Source of the DNA: Planctomycetaceae bacterium
Lineage (GTDB): Bacteria > Planctomycetota > Planctomycetia > Gemmatales > Gemmataceae
DNA length: 64,000 nucleotides
Direction of reading: 5' to 3'
NCBI GenBank assembly: GCA_013823135.1
Contig: PNLP01000037.1
Coordinates: forward strand, 1 to 64,000
The position numbers were made by a program, and so were the translations under genes. Positions 28,257 through 37,197 of the stretch are shown one piece after another. Positions within the stretch are counted from its first letter, which is position 1, and each line of letters begins with the position of its first letter. The notes under the pieces are model-generated. The model saw only the letters and a list, made by a program, of their open reading frames with translations, was not told the origin of the DNA and did no database searches.

Positions 28257-29036
28257 ATGTTCGTGCTGCTCGCACTGGTCCTGTTCGCCGACCCTGAGAC
28301 CCCCACCCCGGTCCGGCGTGCGCACGCCCACAACGACTACGAACACAAGCGGCCACTGCTCGACGCACTCGACCTGGGTTTCTGTAGCGTCGAGGCCGAC
28401 GTCTGGTTGACCAAGGGCGAACTCCTCATTGGTCACCTCCCCTTCAATTTGAAATCCGAGCGGTCGCTCCAGAAGTTGTACCTCGATCCGCTTCTTGAGC
28501 GGGTCAAGGCGAACGGCGGGGCTGTGCACAAGGGCGGCTCGCAGTTCTACCTGCTGGTTGACGTGAAGACCAACCCGAAGACTACCTACGCGGAGTTGGC
28601 CAAGGTACTGGAGGGGTACGCCGACATCCTCACCGTGACCCGGGACGGGAAGACCGAAACCCGGGCGGTCACGGTTGTCATCAGCGGGAACTGCGACCGT
28701 GAAGCAATCACCAGGCAGGGGACGCGGTACGCGGCGATCGACGCACGACCGTCGGACCTGGATTCCGACGACCCGGCCCATCTCGTCCCGTGGATCAGCG
28801 CGAGTTGGAGTTCGCAGTTCAAGTGGAACGGGTCCGGGGACATGCCTGAGGCTGAGCGTGCCCGGCTCAAGGAATTCGTGGCAAAGGCGCACAAGAAGGG
28901 CCGCCTGGTCCGCTTCTGGGCAGCCCCGGACAAGACGGCGGTGTGGCGAGAACTCCTGGCGGCCGACGTCGATCTGATCAACACCGACAACCTCGCCGAG
29001 CTGCGAGCCTTCCTTTCCGAAAAGCCCAAGAAGTGA
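28257..29036 (+). CDS. Secreted PI-PLC/GDPD-like phosphodiesterase family protein (Aim6-like)
   Basis: About 259 residues. A short leader (MFVLLALVLFADPE) precedes a phospholipase C / glycerophosphodiester phosphodiesterase-type TIM barrel. Visible features are AHAHNDYEHKRPLLDALDLG with catalytic-type His and Asn-Asp, SVEADVWLTKGELLIGH with the metal-ligand Glu/Asp pair, FYLLVDVKT, and a closing LVRFWAAPDK and DLINTDN. The open frame begins at a GTG (28215), but the ATG at 28257 has GGAG 7 bases upstream and begins the leader. It is divergent from the HMA gene. The natural substrate is unknown, with phosphodiester lipid headgroups as the family guess. Confidence 0.85.
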   Translation: MFVLLALVLFADPETPTPVRRAHAHNDYEHKRPLLDALDLGFCSVEADVWLTKGELLIGHLPFNLKSERSLQKLYLDPLLERVKANGGAVHKGGSQFYLLVDVKTNPKTTYAELAKVLEGYADILTVTRDGKTETRAVTVVISGNCDREAITRQGTRYAAIDARPSDLDSDDPAHLVPWISASWSSQFKWNGSGDMPEAERARLKEFVAKAHKKGRLVRFWAAPDKTAVWRELLAADVDLINTDNLAELRAFLSEKPKK

Positions 29037-29537
29037 CCGCCCGCCAGTCATTGACCGCTCAGCCACGAAGGGATTCTGGAATTTGATTCCGGGCGAGTGG
29101 GGCACCCCACTCCAGAACCATTTCACTTGTCCGGAAGAAAGTTCATCAGAACAATTTCAGGTTCGGCAATACCTCATTATGTGACTCACCAGCAGCCAGT
29201 TGAGTCATCCGGTTTGTGCGCGAAGGCCAATTCATCTCCGAGTCCGCGTCAGAATCATGCGAGACGTGAACAGGAGTCCGGATCATTCACGCACCCCGCC
29301 CGCGTCAGTGGCTGGGAACTTTCCAACCATGTTACGTGGGTGAAACACGGAACGGCCCTGACCGGACTTTGTGGGACGACCAGATGCTGCTTGACTCAGG
29401 GCCGGGGACATGGGAAATTCAACTACCTACCTCACTCTGCTTCACGCTCACGCCCAGACCCGCCTCAAACTCTCTCAAGACCTGATCGACGACGGCCGTC
29501 CACTCGCCGAACTGTTCTGATCCCAGGGAGCCGAACC
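29037..29537. other. 501-base intergenic region with a hairpin and one possible 36-codon frame
   Basis: A perfect 8-base hairpin (29095-29102 with 29105-29112, GAGTGGGG/CCCCACTC) lies 58 bases after the phosphodiesterase gene and may end its transcript. Further on, a 36-codon frame at 29410-29520 (start MGNSTTYLTLLHAHAQTRL, end DDGRPLAELF) ends 17 bases before the DUF1501 start. It has a clean stop but only a weak ribosome site, so it could be a leader peptide or chance. An open frame from 29097 runs into DUF1501, but its sequence is not protein-like. Confidence 0.35.
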
Positions 29538-30857
29538 GTGACACACTCTCCTACCGTCCCGCAGGGGTGCCTTCAGGTTGGCTCGCGCCGCTGGTTTCTT
29601 CGCACGAGTTTCGCGGGGATGGCGGGGCTGACCGCGCCCGCGCTGCATGCAGCGGCGCAACCGGCCAGCCGCAAGAAGCCCGCCGTGATCCTTTTCTGGC
29701 TGTCGGGTGGGTTGAGCCACATTGACTCCTGGGATCCGAAGCCCGACGCGCCGGCGGAGATTCGTGGCCCGTTCGGCTCGATCCCGACCCGCGTGCCGGG
29801 CGTCCGCATGAGTGAGTACTTGCCGCTCCAGGCGAGCATCATGGACAAGCTTACCCTGATCCGCTCGGTGGACTGCCGGTCCAGCAACCACACCCCGATC
29901 ACAATGCAGGCGGGCAACCCGCTTGCCCGTCGTTCGAACGACGGCAAGGACGGGGACGGCTACCCGTCAATGGGGTCGATCGCGGCGAAGTTCTGTGGTG
30001 CGAACGACCCGGCGCTGCCGGCGTTCGTGGGACTCGCCGACAGTTGGAAGGCCGACGTGTGGGGCGCGGGACAACTCGGCTCCACCTACGACCCGATTCA
30101 GGGGACCGATCTCGCGGGCAGGATCACGCTTCCCGCGGGCGTGACGGTGCCGCAATTGCAAGACCGCGACAACCTCCGCCGCCAGCTCGACAAGGCCCAT
30201 CGTGAACTCGACACCGCCGGCGAGCGGATCGATGGTCACTCGCGCCGCGCGCTCAACATGATCGCATCCGGCAAAGCTCAGAAGGCATTCACGCTCGAGG
30301 AAGAACCCGACCGCGTCCGCGACGCCTACGGGCGCGACAGCATCGGCGAGAAGGCACTCCTGGCCCGGAGACTGGTCGAGGCCGGGACCACGTTCGCGCT
30401 CGTCAGCGGAGCGTGGGGGTACTTCGACCACCACGGCGACGACGTGCGCTGGGGCGGGATCGTGAAGGGGCTGAAGCCACTCCTGCCGCGGATCGACCGC
30501 GTGATCTACACTCTGGTTAACGATCTTGCAGCACGCGGGATGCTCGACTCGACGCTCGTTCTGATGATGGGTGAGTTTGGCCGCGGGCCGGTGATCAACA
30601 AGAACGCCGGTCGCGACCACTGGACGAACTGCATGTCGATGCTGGTCGCGGGTGGCGGGTTGCCGACGGGTCAAGTGATCGGCTCGACGGACGCCAAGGG
30701 CTGGGACATCAAGGAACGCAAGGTTGGGCCGTCGGACATCGCAGCAACGGTGTTCCAGCACCTCGGCATCGACCCGACCGCTCACTGGGAAGACCCGCAA
30801 GGCCGCCCCGTTCCGATCGTGACGGAGAACGGCCGCCCGATTCCCGAACTCACCTGA
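29538..30857 (+). CDS. DUF1501 domain protein
   Basis: About 439 residues. I chose GTG 29538 because GGGAG lies about 8 bases upstream and it gives a twin-arginine leader (RRWFLRTSFAGMAGLTAPAL). Family motifs are ILFWLSGGLSHIDSWDPKP, SVDCRSSNHTPITMQAGNP, RRLVEAGTTFALVSGAWGYF, LMMGEFGRGPVINKNAGRDH and the C-terminal ADIAATVF-like region with LGIDPTAHWEDPQGRPVPI. The sulfatase-like fold suggests hydrolysis or oxidation of a secreted substrate, but no activity is known. No DUF1549 partner is adjacent upstream; the next gene downstream on the strand, 184 bases away, is one. A terminator follows. Confidence 0.9.
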   Translation: MTHSPTVPQGCLQVGSRRWFLRTSFAGMAGLTAPALHAAAQPASRKKPAVILFWLSGGLSHIDSWDPKPDAPAEIRGPFGSIPTRVPGVRMSEYLPLQASIMDKLTLIRSVDCRSSNHTPITMQAGNPLARRSNDGKDGDGYPSMGSIAAKFCGANDPALPAFVGLADSWKADVWGAGQLGSTYDPIQGTDLAGRITLPAGVTVPQLQDRDNLRRQLDKAHRELDTAGERIDGHSRRALNMIASGKAQKAFTLEEEPDRVRDAYGRDSIGEKALLARRLVEAGTTFALVSGAWGYFDHHGDDVRWGGIVKGLKPLLPRIDRVIYTLVNDLAARGMLDSTLVLMMGEFGRGPVINKNAGRDHWTNCMSMLVAGGGLPTGQVIGSTDAKGWDIKERKVGPSDIAATVFQHLGIDPTAHWEDPQGRPVPIVTENGRPIPELT

Positions 30858-30873
30858 ACGGAGCTTTCGGCGA

Positions 30874-30904
30874 CTGGGGATCGAGGACTCGTATCTCCAG
30901 TTTT
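30874..30904 (+). terminator. Rho-independent terminator after DUF1501
   Basis: CTGGGGAT (30874-30881) pairs with ATCTCCAG (30893-30900) through one G-U wobble and is followed by TTTT. It lies 17 bases after the DUF1501 stop, so this gene is probably not co-transcribed with the DUF1549 gene at 31042. Confidence 0.6.
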
Positions 30905-31041
30905 CCCCGTTTCCGAGTTGCGTCCCACCCAGTGCAGGTAGATAATTAGCAAGTACTCCCCCCCCGCCAGAACGCCCACCTGTTTGTTTGCCCCCACTGA
31001 TTCGGCCTGCCCAGAGGCCTCGTTAACAGAGTGGAAACGAG

Positions 31042-33291
31042 ATGCTCAGCGAAACGAGCCACTCCCGGCAATCGGTAGCTCATTGGTTCCGGGTTGTTTG
31101 CCTGGCCTTTTCTTGGAGCCTGGTTGGCCCCGCGGGCTCCACGCACGCGGCGGAACGCCCCATCAGTTTTGCCAACGACGTTGTCCCTGTGCTGACCAAA
31201 TCCGGATGCAACATGGGGACCTGTCACGCCAAGGCGGGTGGCGGTCGGAACGGGTTTCAACTGTCGCTGCTCGGTTTCGAGCCGGATGAGGACTTTGAAC
31301 ACATCGTCCTCGAAGGTCGGGGGCGGCGTGTGTCGTTCGGGAATCCCGACCAAAGTCTGCTGCTCCTCAAAGCGGCCGGTCAGTTGCCACATGGAGGCGG
31401 TTTGCGGTTGGCGAAATCGTCCCCCGGTTATGGCGTGATACGCGAATGGATCCGCCAGGGCACGCCGGTGGATGTGGTGACCAGCCCGAAACTCGTCTCC
31501 CTGGAGATCGAGCCGAAGAAGGGTTTGTTGCGCGTCCGGGCCTCTCAGCAACTCAAGGCGATTGCTCGATATTCCGATGGCAGCGTGAGAGATGTCACCG
31601 ACACGGCGCTATTCGAGTCGAACGACAAGGCGATGGCCGACGTGTCGGAGGGCGGCCTCGTCAAAGTGTTCGACCTGCCGGGCAAGGTCTCCGTGATGGT
31701 CCGGTACCAGGGGCGTGTCGCGGTCTTCAATGCCGCCATCCCCCTGGGCGCGGCAGTGGGAACGCTGCCCCCCGTGAAGAACTTCGTCGATACGGCCGTC
31801 TTCGCCAACCTGAAGGAACTTGGGATCCCGCCGTCGCCGGTGTGCGACGACGCCACGTTCCTGCGACGTGTCAGCCTCGACATCGCGGGACGGTTGCCGA
31901 CCGAGGCCGAGGCGAAGGCCTTTCTGGCCGACACGAGCGCCGACAAACGCGACAAGTGGATCGACGAGTTGCTGCGAAGCCCGGACTACGCGGATTTCTT
32001 CGCCAGCAAATGGACGGCGGTGTTGAAGAACCGCCGCGACGATGCCAGCGACATCGTCTCTAACTTCGCCTTTCATGCCTGGGTTCGCGACAGCCTGCTC
32101 GCCAACAAGCCGTACGACCAGTTTGTGCGCGAACTGCTGGGCGCGACCGGCACCGTCATCGGCAACCCGCCGGTCGCGTGGTACAAGCGGGTGAAGCAAC
32201 CGAAGGACCAGATCGAGGACGTTGCGCAACTCTTCCTGGGCGTGCGAATGCAGTGCGCCCAGTGCCACCACCACCCGTTCGAACGCTGGAGCCAGGACGA
32301 CTACTACTCCCTCGCGGCGTTCTTCGCACAGGTGGGACGCAAGCCCTCCGGCACCCGCGATGAAGATCTGATTTTCCACAAGCGCGGCACGGCGACGGCG
32401 ACGAACATCAAAACCCGCGAGGCGTTGAAACCGATGGCGCTCGGCGATGAGGTGCCCGCGATCTCGCCGGACGAGGACCCACGGTTGCGGCTGGCGGACT
32501 GGATGCGGTCGCCGAAGAACCCGTTCTTCGCAAAGGTGCTGGTGAACCGGTACTGGAAGCACTTCTTCCAGCGCGGGCTCATCGAGCCCGAAGACGACAT
32601 CCGGGACTCGAACCCGCCGTCGAATCCGGACCTATTGGCGGCGCTGGAAAAGCACTTCATCGACAGTCGGTTCGACCTCAAGGAACTGGTGCGGGCGATT
32701 ACGCGATCCAACGCCTACCAACTGAGCGCGACGCCGAACAAGGACAACGTCAGCGACCGCCAGAACTATTCACGCTACTACCCCCGCCGGCTACCCGCCG
32801 AGGTGATGCTGGACGCCATCGACCAGTTGGCCGGCACACAAACCGACTTCCCGAACCTGCCGCCGGGGACGCGAGCAGTGGCTCTGCCGGACAACAGCTA
32901 CAACCGGTCGTCGCCCTTCCTGCGGGTGTTCGGCCGGCCGGAAGGCGAGAGCGTGTGCGAGTGCGAGCGGGTTCAGTCGTCGAACCTGGCGCAGAGCCTG
33001 CACATGATCAATGCGTCGGATATCCGGAGCAAGCTGGCCAGCCCCAACGGGCGGGCCGAGCGCCTCGCCGTGGACACCCGCCCCGCGGGAGAGCGGGTCA
33101 AGGAGTTGTACCGGGTGGCGTTCGCCCGAGAGCCGCGGCCCGACGAACTGAAAGCAGCCCTGGACTACCTGACCGAGCCACGGGTCAACGCGGCGGGCCA
33201 GAAGTTGGATGCCCCGAGGGCCGCACGCGAGAATTTCCGGGACTTGATCTGGGCCATCATGACTACCAAAGAGTTCCTCTTCAACCACTGA
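31042..33291 (+). CDS. DUF1549/DUF1553 protein with CX4CH haem-like motif
   Basis: 749 residues, secreted (leader up to about residue 37). The N-terminal motif is GCNMGTCHAKAGG, where C56, C61 and H62 form a CX4CH rather than the usual CXXCH. A beta-rich segment (residues about 150-240, bacterial Ig-like) follows, then DUF1549 (FLRRVSLDIAGRLPTEAEAK, a canonical CAQCHHHPFERWSQDDYYSL) and DUF1553 (KVLVNRYWKHFFQRGLIEPE, LVRAITRSNAYQLS, YYPRRLPAEVMLDAI). It is the first gene of a three-gene cassette with a PPC-domain protein (11 bases on) and a DUF1501 protein. The activity is unknown. Confidence 0.92.
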   Translation: MLSETSHSRQSVAHWFRVVCLAFSWSLVGPAGSTHAAERPISFANDVVPVLTKSGCNMGTCHAKAGGGRNGFQLSLLGFEPDEDFEHIVLEGRGRRVSFGNPDQSLLLLKAAGQLPHGGGLRLAKSSPGYGVIREWIRQGTPVDVVTSPKLVSLEIEPKKGLLRVRASQQLKAIARYSDGSVRDVTDTALFESNDKAMADVSEGGLVKVFDLPGKVSVMVRYQGRVAVFNAAIPLGAAVGTLPPVKNFVDTAVFANLKELGIPPSPVCDDATFLRRVSLDIAGRLPTEAEAKAFLADTSADKRDKWIDELLRSPDYADFFASKWTAVLKNRRDDASDIVSNFAFHAWVRDSLLANKPYDQFVRELLGATGTVIGNPPVAWYKRVKQPKDQIEDVAQLFLGVRMQCAQCHHHPFERWSQDDYYSLAAFFAQVGRKPSGTRDEDLIFHKRGTATATNIKTREALKPMALGDEVPAISPDEDPRLRLADWMRSPKNPFFAKVLVNRYWKHFFQRGLIEPEDDIRDSNPPSNPDLLAALEKHFIDSRFDLKELVRAITRSNAYQLSATPNKDNVSDRQNYSRYYPRRLPAEVMLDAIDQLAGTQTDFPNLPPGTRAVALPDNSYNRSSPFLRVFGRPEGESVCECERVQSSNLAQSLHMINASDIRSKLASPNGRAERLAVDTRPAGERVKELYRVAFAREPRPDELKAALDYLTEPRVNAAGQKLDAPRAARENFRDLIWAIMTTKEFLFNH

Positions 33292-33302
33292 GGAAGGCCA
33301 CG

Positions 33303-35573
33303 GTGACCATCTCACGATACTTCTCGAGCGCCGCAATTGCCTGGGCGTTGATCCTGGGCTGGGCCTCGTTGGCGTGTGCACAGTCGGTGGGCCTGCCGGC
33401 CCCCCGGCTACTGACGACCATGCCAATGGGGGGCAAGGTGGGGACCGAACTTGAGGTTGCCGTTACCGGCGAGAACCTCGATGAGGCCGGGGATCTGGTC
33501 TTCTCCGACCCGCGACTTACCGCGAAGCGCAAACTCGACGCGGACGGCAAGCCGGTCGCGGACCGCTACGTGGTGACCATCTCCCCCGAGTGCCCGGCGG
33601 GGCTGTACGAGGCCCGTGTGATGACGCGGTTGGGCGCCTCGTCCTCTCGCATTTTCACCGTCGGGAAGCTCACCGAGGTGGTCCCCGCGAAGCCCAACCG
33701 GACGCTCGCAACGGCGCAGGAGTTGCCGCTCAACTGCGTTTGCAACGCCGCCGTCGCGGACCGGTCGATCGATTACTACACCTTCCGGGCCAGCAAGGGC
33801 CAGCGGGTGGTGGTCGACTGCGCGACACGCGGAATCGATTCCAAACTGAACGCGACCGTCATCGTCGCCGACGCGACCGGGCGGGACCTGCTCGTCGAGC
33901 GTCGCGGCGGCGTCTTGGACTTCGCGGTGCCGAAGGACGACACCTACGTCATCAAGATCCACGAACTGACCTACAAGGGCGGGCCGGCGTTTTACTACCG
34001 GTTGGGCCTGTGGGAACAACCGGCCGGAACGCCGATCGTCCGCCAGTCCACGACAAAGCCTGTGAACTCCTTCTCGTGGCCGCCCCTCGGACTTCCCGAG
34101 AACGCTCCGCAAGTCGAAGTCGAGCCCAACAACAACGGCACGAACGCCCAGCGGATCAAACTGCCGTGCGACGTCGCGGGCCGGTTCTACCCCGCGGCGG
34201 ACGTAGATGTCTACGAGTTCGAGGCCAAGAAGGGTGAGGAGTGGTGGATTGAGGTCGCATCGGAACGGCTCGGGTTGCCGACCGATCCGTCCATCCTGAT
34301 CCAAAAGGTGGTCAAGGGCACGGGTGGCGCCGCGGACATGCTGACCGATGTGCTGGAACTGACGGACATCCCGAGTCCGGTGAAGGTCTCCAGCAATGGT
34401 TACGCTTACGACGGGCCGCCGTACAACGCGGGAACATCGGACATTCTCGGCAAGCTAACCATCAAGGAAGACGGCCTGTATCGCCTCCAGATGTCGGACC
34501 TGTTCGGCGGCACTCGCAGCGAACCCGGTCACGTCTACCGGTTGGTGATTCGCCGTGCGGCGCCCGACTTCGCCCTGGTCGCGTGGGCGCTACACATGGA
34601 ACTGCGGAACGGTGACCGCAACGCACTCTCGAAGCCGCTCTCGCTCCGGGGCGGTGCGACGATGGCACTGGAAGTCGTGGCCCTCCGGCGCGATGGCTTC
34701 GACGGTGAAATCGAACTGGCGATGGAAGGGTTGCCCAAGGGGGTGCGGGCACAGGGGCTGAAGATCCCGGCCGGGCAGTCGCGGGGCATGATGCTCATCA
34801 CGGCCGACGCGGACGCCCCCCGCGGCTACGCCAACGCCATGTTCGTCGGGCGCTCCACCGTCGCCGGCCAGGCCGTGAGCCGTCCGTGCCGGCTCGCGTC
34901 GTTCGCGTGGCCGATTCCCGATTCGTGGGGAGAAATCCCCAGTCCCCGACTTCTAGCCGACGTGCCGGTTTCCGTGAGTGGGATCGAACTCGCTCCGCTA
35001 ACCGTCAGCGCGAAGACCCCCGTTCTGGAAGCAACCGTCGGCGGGAAGGTGACGGTTCCGCTGGCCCACAAGCGAAACTGCGACTTCTCCGGGGACAAGA
35101 TCCAGATGAAGATGATCGGCGAGGGCTTCGAGAAGGCACCGGGGTTCAGCCTGCCGGTCAACGCCGACGGCTCGGAAGTGGTACTCGATCTGAAGGCGCT
35201 GAACGTCCCGCCCGGTGAGTACCGCGTGTCGCTCCTGGGCGGCGGGGTGGTCAAGTACCGCCATCAACCCGAGTTGGTGGCGGCCGCGACGGTCGAGGCG
35301 ACCTCCAAGAAGATGCTCGAGGAAGTGAAGTCGTTGGAGGCCGAGGTGAAGAAGGTGGCGACCGATGCCCAGAACGCCCCGCCCGAGAAGAAAGAGCAGA
35401 TGGCGAAGGCACTCGCGGCCGCGAGTGCCAAAATGAAGGCTGCCACCGATGCGTTGACCGCCACGCAGGAGGCGCTCAAGAAGGCGAAGGCAGCGGCCCA
35501 GCCCAGAGACGTTGCCGATATCGTCGTGTGCGAACCGTTCACGATCCGCGTCAAGCCCGTGGAGAAGAAATGA
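33303..35573 (+). CDS. Secreted PPC-domain protein with C-terminal coiled coil
   Basis: About 756 residues. The GTG start at 33303 has AGGAAGG 7 bases upstream and opens a signal peptide (VTISRYFSSAAIAWALILGW in the gene, ending SLACA). An IPT/Ig-like domain comes next, then pre-peptidase C-terminal (PPC) domains (DYYTFRASKGQRVVVDCA, DVYEFEAKKGEEWWIEVA) and further beta domains. Residues about 665-735 are an Ala/Lys/Glu-rich coiled coil. Such proteins probably bind or present substrates for the DUF1549/DUF1501 partners. The open frame beginning at 32955 overlaps the previous gene and is not real before 33303. The gene ends in an ATGA overlap with the next. Confidence 0.88.
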   Translation: MTISRYFSSAAIAWALILGWASLACAQSVGLPAPRLLTTMPMGGKVGTELEVAVTGENLDEAGDLVFSDPRLTAKRKLDADGKPVADRYVVTISPECPAGLYEARVMTRLGASSSRIFTVGKLTEVVPAKPNRTLATAQELPLNCVCNAAVADRSIDYYTFRASKGQRVVVDCATRGIDSKLNATVIVADATGRDLLVERRGGVLDFAVPKDDTYVIKIHELTYKGGPAFYYRLGLWEQPAGTPIVRQSTTKPVNSFSWPPLGLPENAPQVEVEPNNNGTNAQRIKLPCDVAGRFYPAADVDVYEFEAKKGEEWWIEVASERLGLPTDPSILIQKVVKGTGGAADMLTDVLELTDIPSPVKVSSNGYAYDGPPYNAGTSDILGKLTIKEDGLYRLQMSDLFGGTRSEPGHVYRLVIRRAAPDFALVAWALHMELRNGDRNALSKPLSLRGGATMALEVVALRRDGFDGEIELAMEGLPKGVRAQGLKIPAGQSRGMMLITADADAPRGYANAMFVGRSTVAGQAVSRPCRLASFAWPIPDSWGEIPSPRLLADVPVSVSGIELAPLTVSAKTPVLEATVGGKVTVPLAHKRNCDFSGDKIQMKMIGEGFEKAPGFSLPVNADGSEVVLDLKALNVPPGEYRVSLLGGGVVKYRHQPELVAAATVEATSKKMLEEVKSLEAEVKKVATDAQNAPPEKKEQMAKALAAASAKMKAATDALTATQEALKKAKAAAQPRDVADIVVCEPFTIRVKPVEKK

Positions 35574-36991
35574 CGGCCCCCAACACCAACTGCCGCGGCC
35601 CCGTTCCCTTCAGCGCGACCGGGCGACGTGCCTTCCTGCAAACCGGCCTGGCCGGGTTCGCCTCGCTGAGCCTGCCGGGCATCCTGAAGTTGCGAAGCCA
35701 TGCTGCCTCGTCCGCTGAGGCGGAGAAGAAGGCGGTCATCATGGTGTGGCAGCCGGGCGGGCTGTCGCACATCGACTCCTACGACCCGAAGCCGGACTCG
35801 GGCAGCGAATACGCCGGCCCGTTCAAGCCGATCGCCACCAAGGTGCCCGGCCTAAGGTTCACCGAGTTGCTCCCACGGCAGGCGGCCATCGCCGACAAGA
35901 TGGTGGTGCTGCGGTCGATGCGGCAGTCGGCCGGCGGCCACCCGGCCGGTTCGATGCAGTTGCTCTCCGGCGACCCCGACACCCGGGACAAGCCGAAGCC
36001 CAAGTACCCCGACTGGATGGCGGTCTCGAACTACATGCTCGCCCAGAGGGGGCCGCGGAAGAACCCGCTGCCGTCCTACGTCGGCATCAACCCGCCGCTG
36101 GAGTACAACGGCCCGGCGTACCTGGGCGACACCTACTCACCGTTCGTGGTGTCGGGCAACCCGAACGCCCCCACGTTCTCGGTGCCCAACATCGGGTTGA
36201 CGGACGCCGACGAGGTGGCCCGCCTCGGTCGCCGCGCATCGCTACGTCAGAAGATCGACACGCTCGACCGCAGCTTCGACCACGCCCGGGAACTGGGTGC
36301 GCTCGACGAGTTCGAGTCGCAGGCGATGGGACTGCTGACGAGCCCGCAAACGAAGGTCGCGTTCGACCTGAACCGAGAGCCCTCGCGCGTCCGCGATCGG
36401 TACGGCCGCAACGCCTGGGGTCAGCAGTTGTTGCTGGCGCGGCGGCTCGTGGAAGCCGGGGTCGATGTCCTGACGACCAGCCTCAGCGGCCCCCTGTGCG
36501 GCCGGGTGAACAACTGGGACGATCACGCCGTCAACCACAACGTTTTCGAGGCCATGAAGTTCCGGGCGCAGGTGTACGATCAGGCGGTTTCGGCGTTGAT
36601 CGAGGACATTTACGCCCGCGGGCTCGACAAGCGGGTACTCGTCGTGGTCACCGGTGAATTCGGCCGCACGCCGAAGATCAGCTACGCGGCCAGCACGGGT
36701 GGCGGCGACGCGAGCGCTCCGGCGGGCACGTCGCAACCCGGTCGCGACCACTGGCCGCGCGGCTTCTCGAACATCTGGGCGGGTGGCGGCATCAACGCGG
36801 GCCGTTTCGTCGGCGCGACCGACAAGCGCGGCGAGGACGCCATCGAACGGGTCAGCGGGCCGGGCGACTTCCTCGCCACGATCTACCACCACCTCGGGAT
36901 CGACTACGGCACGACCTTCATCAAGGACTTCAACGGTCGGCCCACGCCGATCGTGGATCACGGCAAGGCGATTCCCGAATTGATTGGCTGA
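35570..36991 (+). CDS. DUF1501 domain protein, third gene of the plus-strand cassette
   Basis: 473 residues, started by an ATGA overlap with the PPC gene. The Tat-type leader reads GRRAFLQTGLAGFASLSLPG. Family motifs are VIMVWQPGGLSHIDSYDPKP, SMRQSAGGHPAGSMQLLSGD, LLLARRLVEAGVDVLTTSL, VVVTGEFGRTPKISYAASTG and the C-terminal FLATIYHHLGIDYGTTFIKD. Translational coupling shows that the PPC and DUF1501 proteins are made together. A hairpin follows 15 bases after the stop. The biochemical role is not established. Confidence 0.92.
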   Translation: MTAPNTNCRGPVPFSATGRRAFLQTGLAGFASLSLPGILKLRSHAASSAEAEKKAVIMVWQPGGLSHIDSYDPKPDSGSEYAGPFKPIATKVPGLRFTELLPRQAAIADKMVVLRSMRQSAGGHPAGSMQLLSGDPDTRDKPKPKYPDWMAVSNYMLAQRGPRKNPLPSYVGINPPLEYNGPAYLGDTYSPFVVSGNPNAPTFSVPNIGLTDADEVARLGRRASLRQKIDTLDRSFDHARELGALDEFESQAMGLLTSPQTKVAFDLNREPSRVRDRYGRNAWGQQLLLARRLVEAGVDVLTTSLSGPLCGRVNNWDDHAVNHNVFEAMKFRAQVYDQAVSALIEDIYARGLDKRVLVVVTGEFGRTPKISYAASTGGGDASAPAGTSQPGRDHWPRGFSNIWAGGGINAGRFVGATDKRGEDAIERVSGPGDFLATIYHHLGIDYGTTFIKDFNGRPTPIVDHGKAIPELIG

Positions 36992-37005
36992 GGCACTCCA
37001 CTTCG

Positions 37006-37040
37006 CATCCCGCCGGGAACCGCTCGTTCCCGGCGGGATG
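37006..37040 (+). terminator. Strong 15-bp hairpin after the plus-strand cassette
   Basis: Perfect 15-base arms (37006-37020 and 37026-37040, core CCCGCCGGGAAC / GTTCCCGGCGGG) enclose a 5-base loop, 15 bases after the DUF1501 stop. There is no T tract, so termination efficiency is uncertain, but the position fits a terminator. Confidence 0.6.
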
Positions 37041-37104
37041 TTGCATCAACGACAATGCCACACCTGACAAGTCACACGCATGCCAGGAAACAACGGCCGG
37101 TGCG

Positions 37105-37176
37105 TCCAGGCGAGCCGCGTCAGTCATGACGCGGGTTTACGCTCACCCGCGTCATGACTGACGCGGCTCGCCTGGA
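37105..37176. repeat. Perfect 32-bp inverted repeat between two convergent cassettes
   Basis: Arms at 37105-37136 and 37145-37176 are exact reverse complements (core GCGAGCCGCGTCAGTCATGA) around the 8-base loop TTACGCTC. A shorter outer pair, CCAGGAA (37083-37089) and TTCCTGG (37183-37189), encloses it. It lies between the 3' ends of the two convergent DUF1501 genes and may be a bidirectional terminator or a mobile palindromic element. Confidence 0.75.
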
Positions 37177-37197
37177 AGTTAATTCCTGGAAACCGGA

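Noticed and set aside
29097..29537. Long N-terminal extension of the DUF1501 frame starting at 29097
   Set aside because: The extension reads as non-protein sequence, while GTG 29538 has a good ribosome site and begins a Tat-type leader typical of the family.
32955..33302. Start of the PPC gene at 32955 inside the DUF1549 gene
   Set aside because: The overlap is a shadow frame; GTG 33303 has a ribosome site and a signal peptide.
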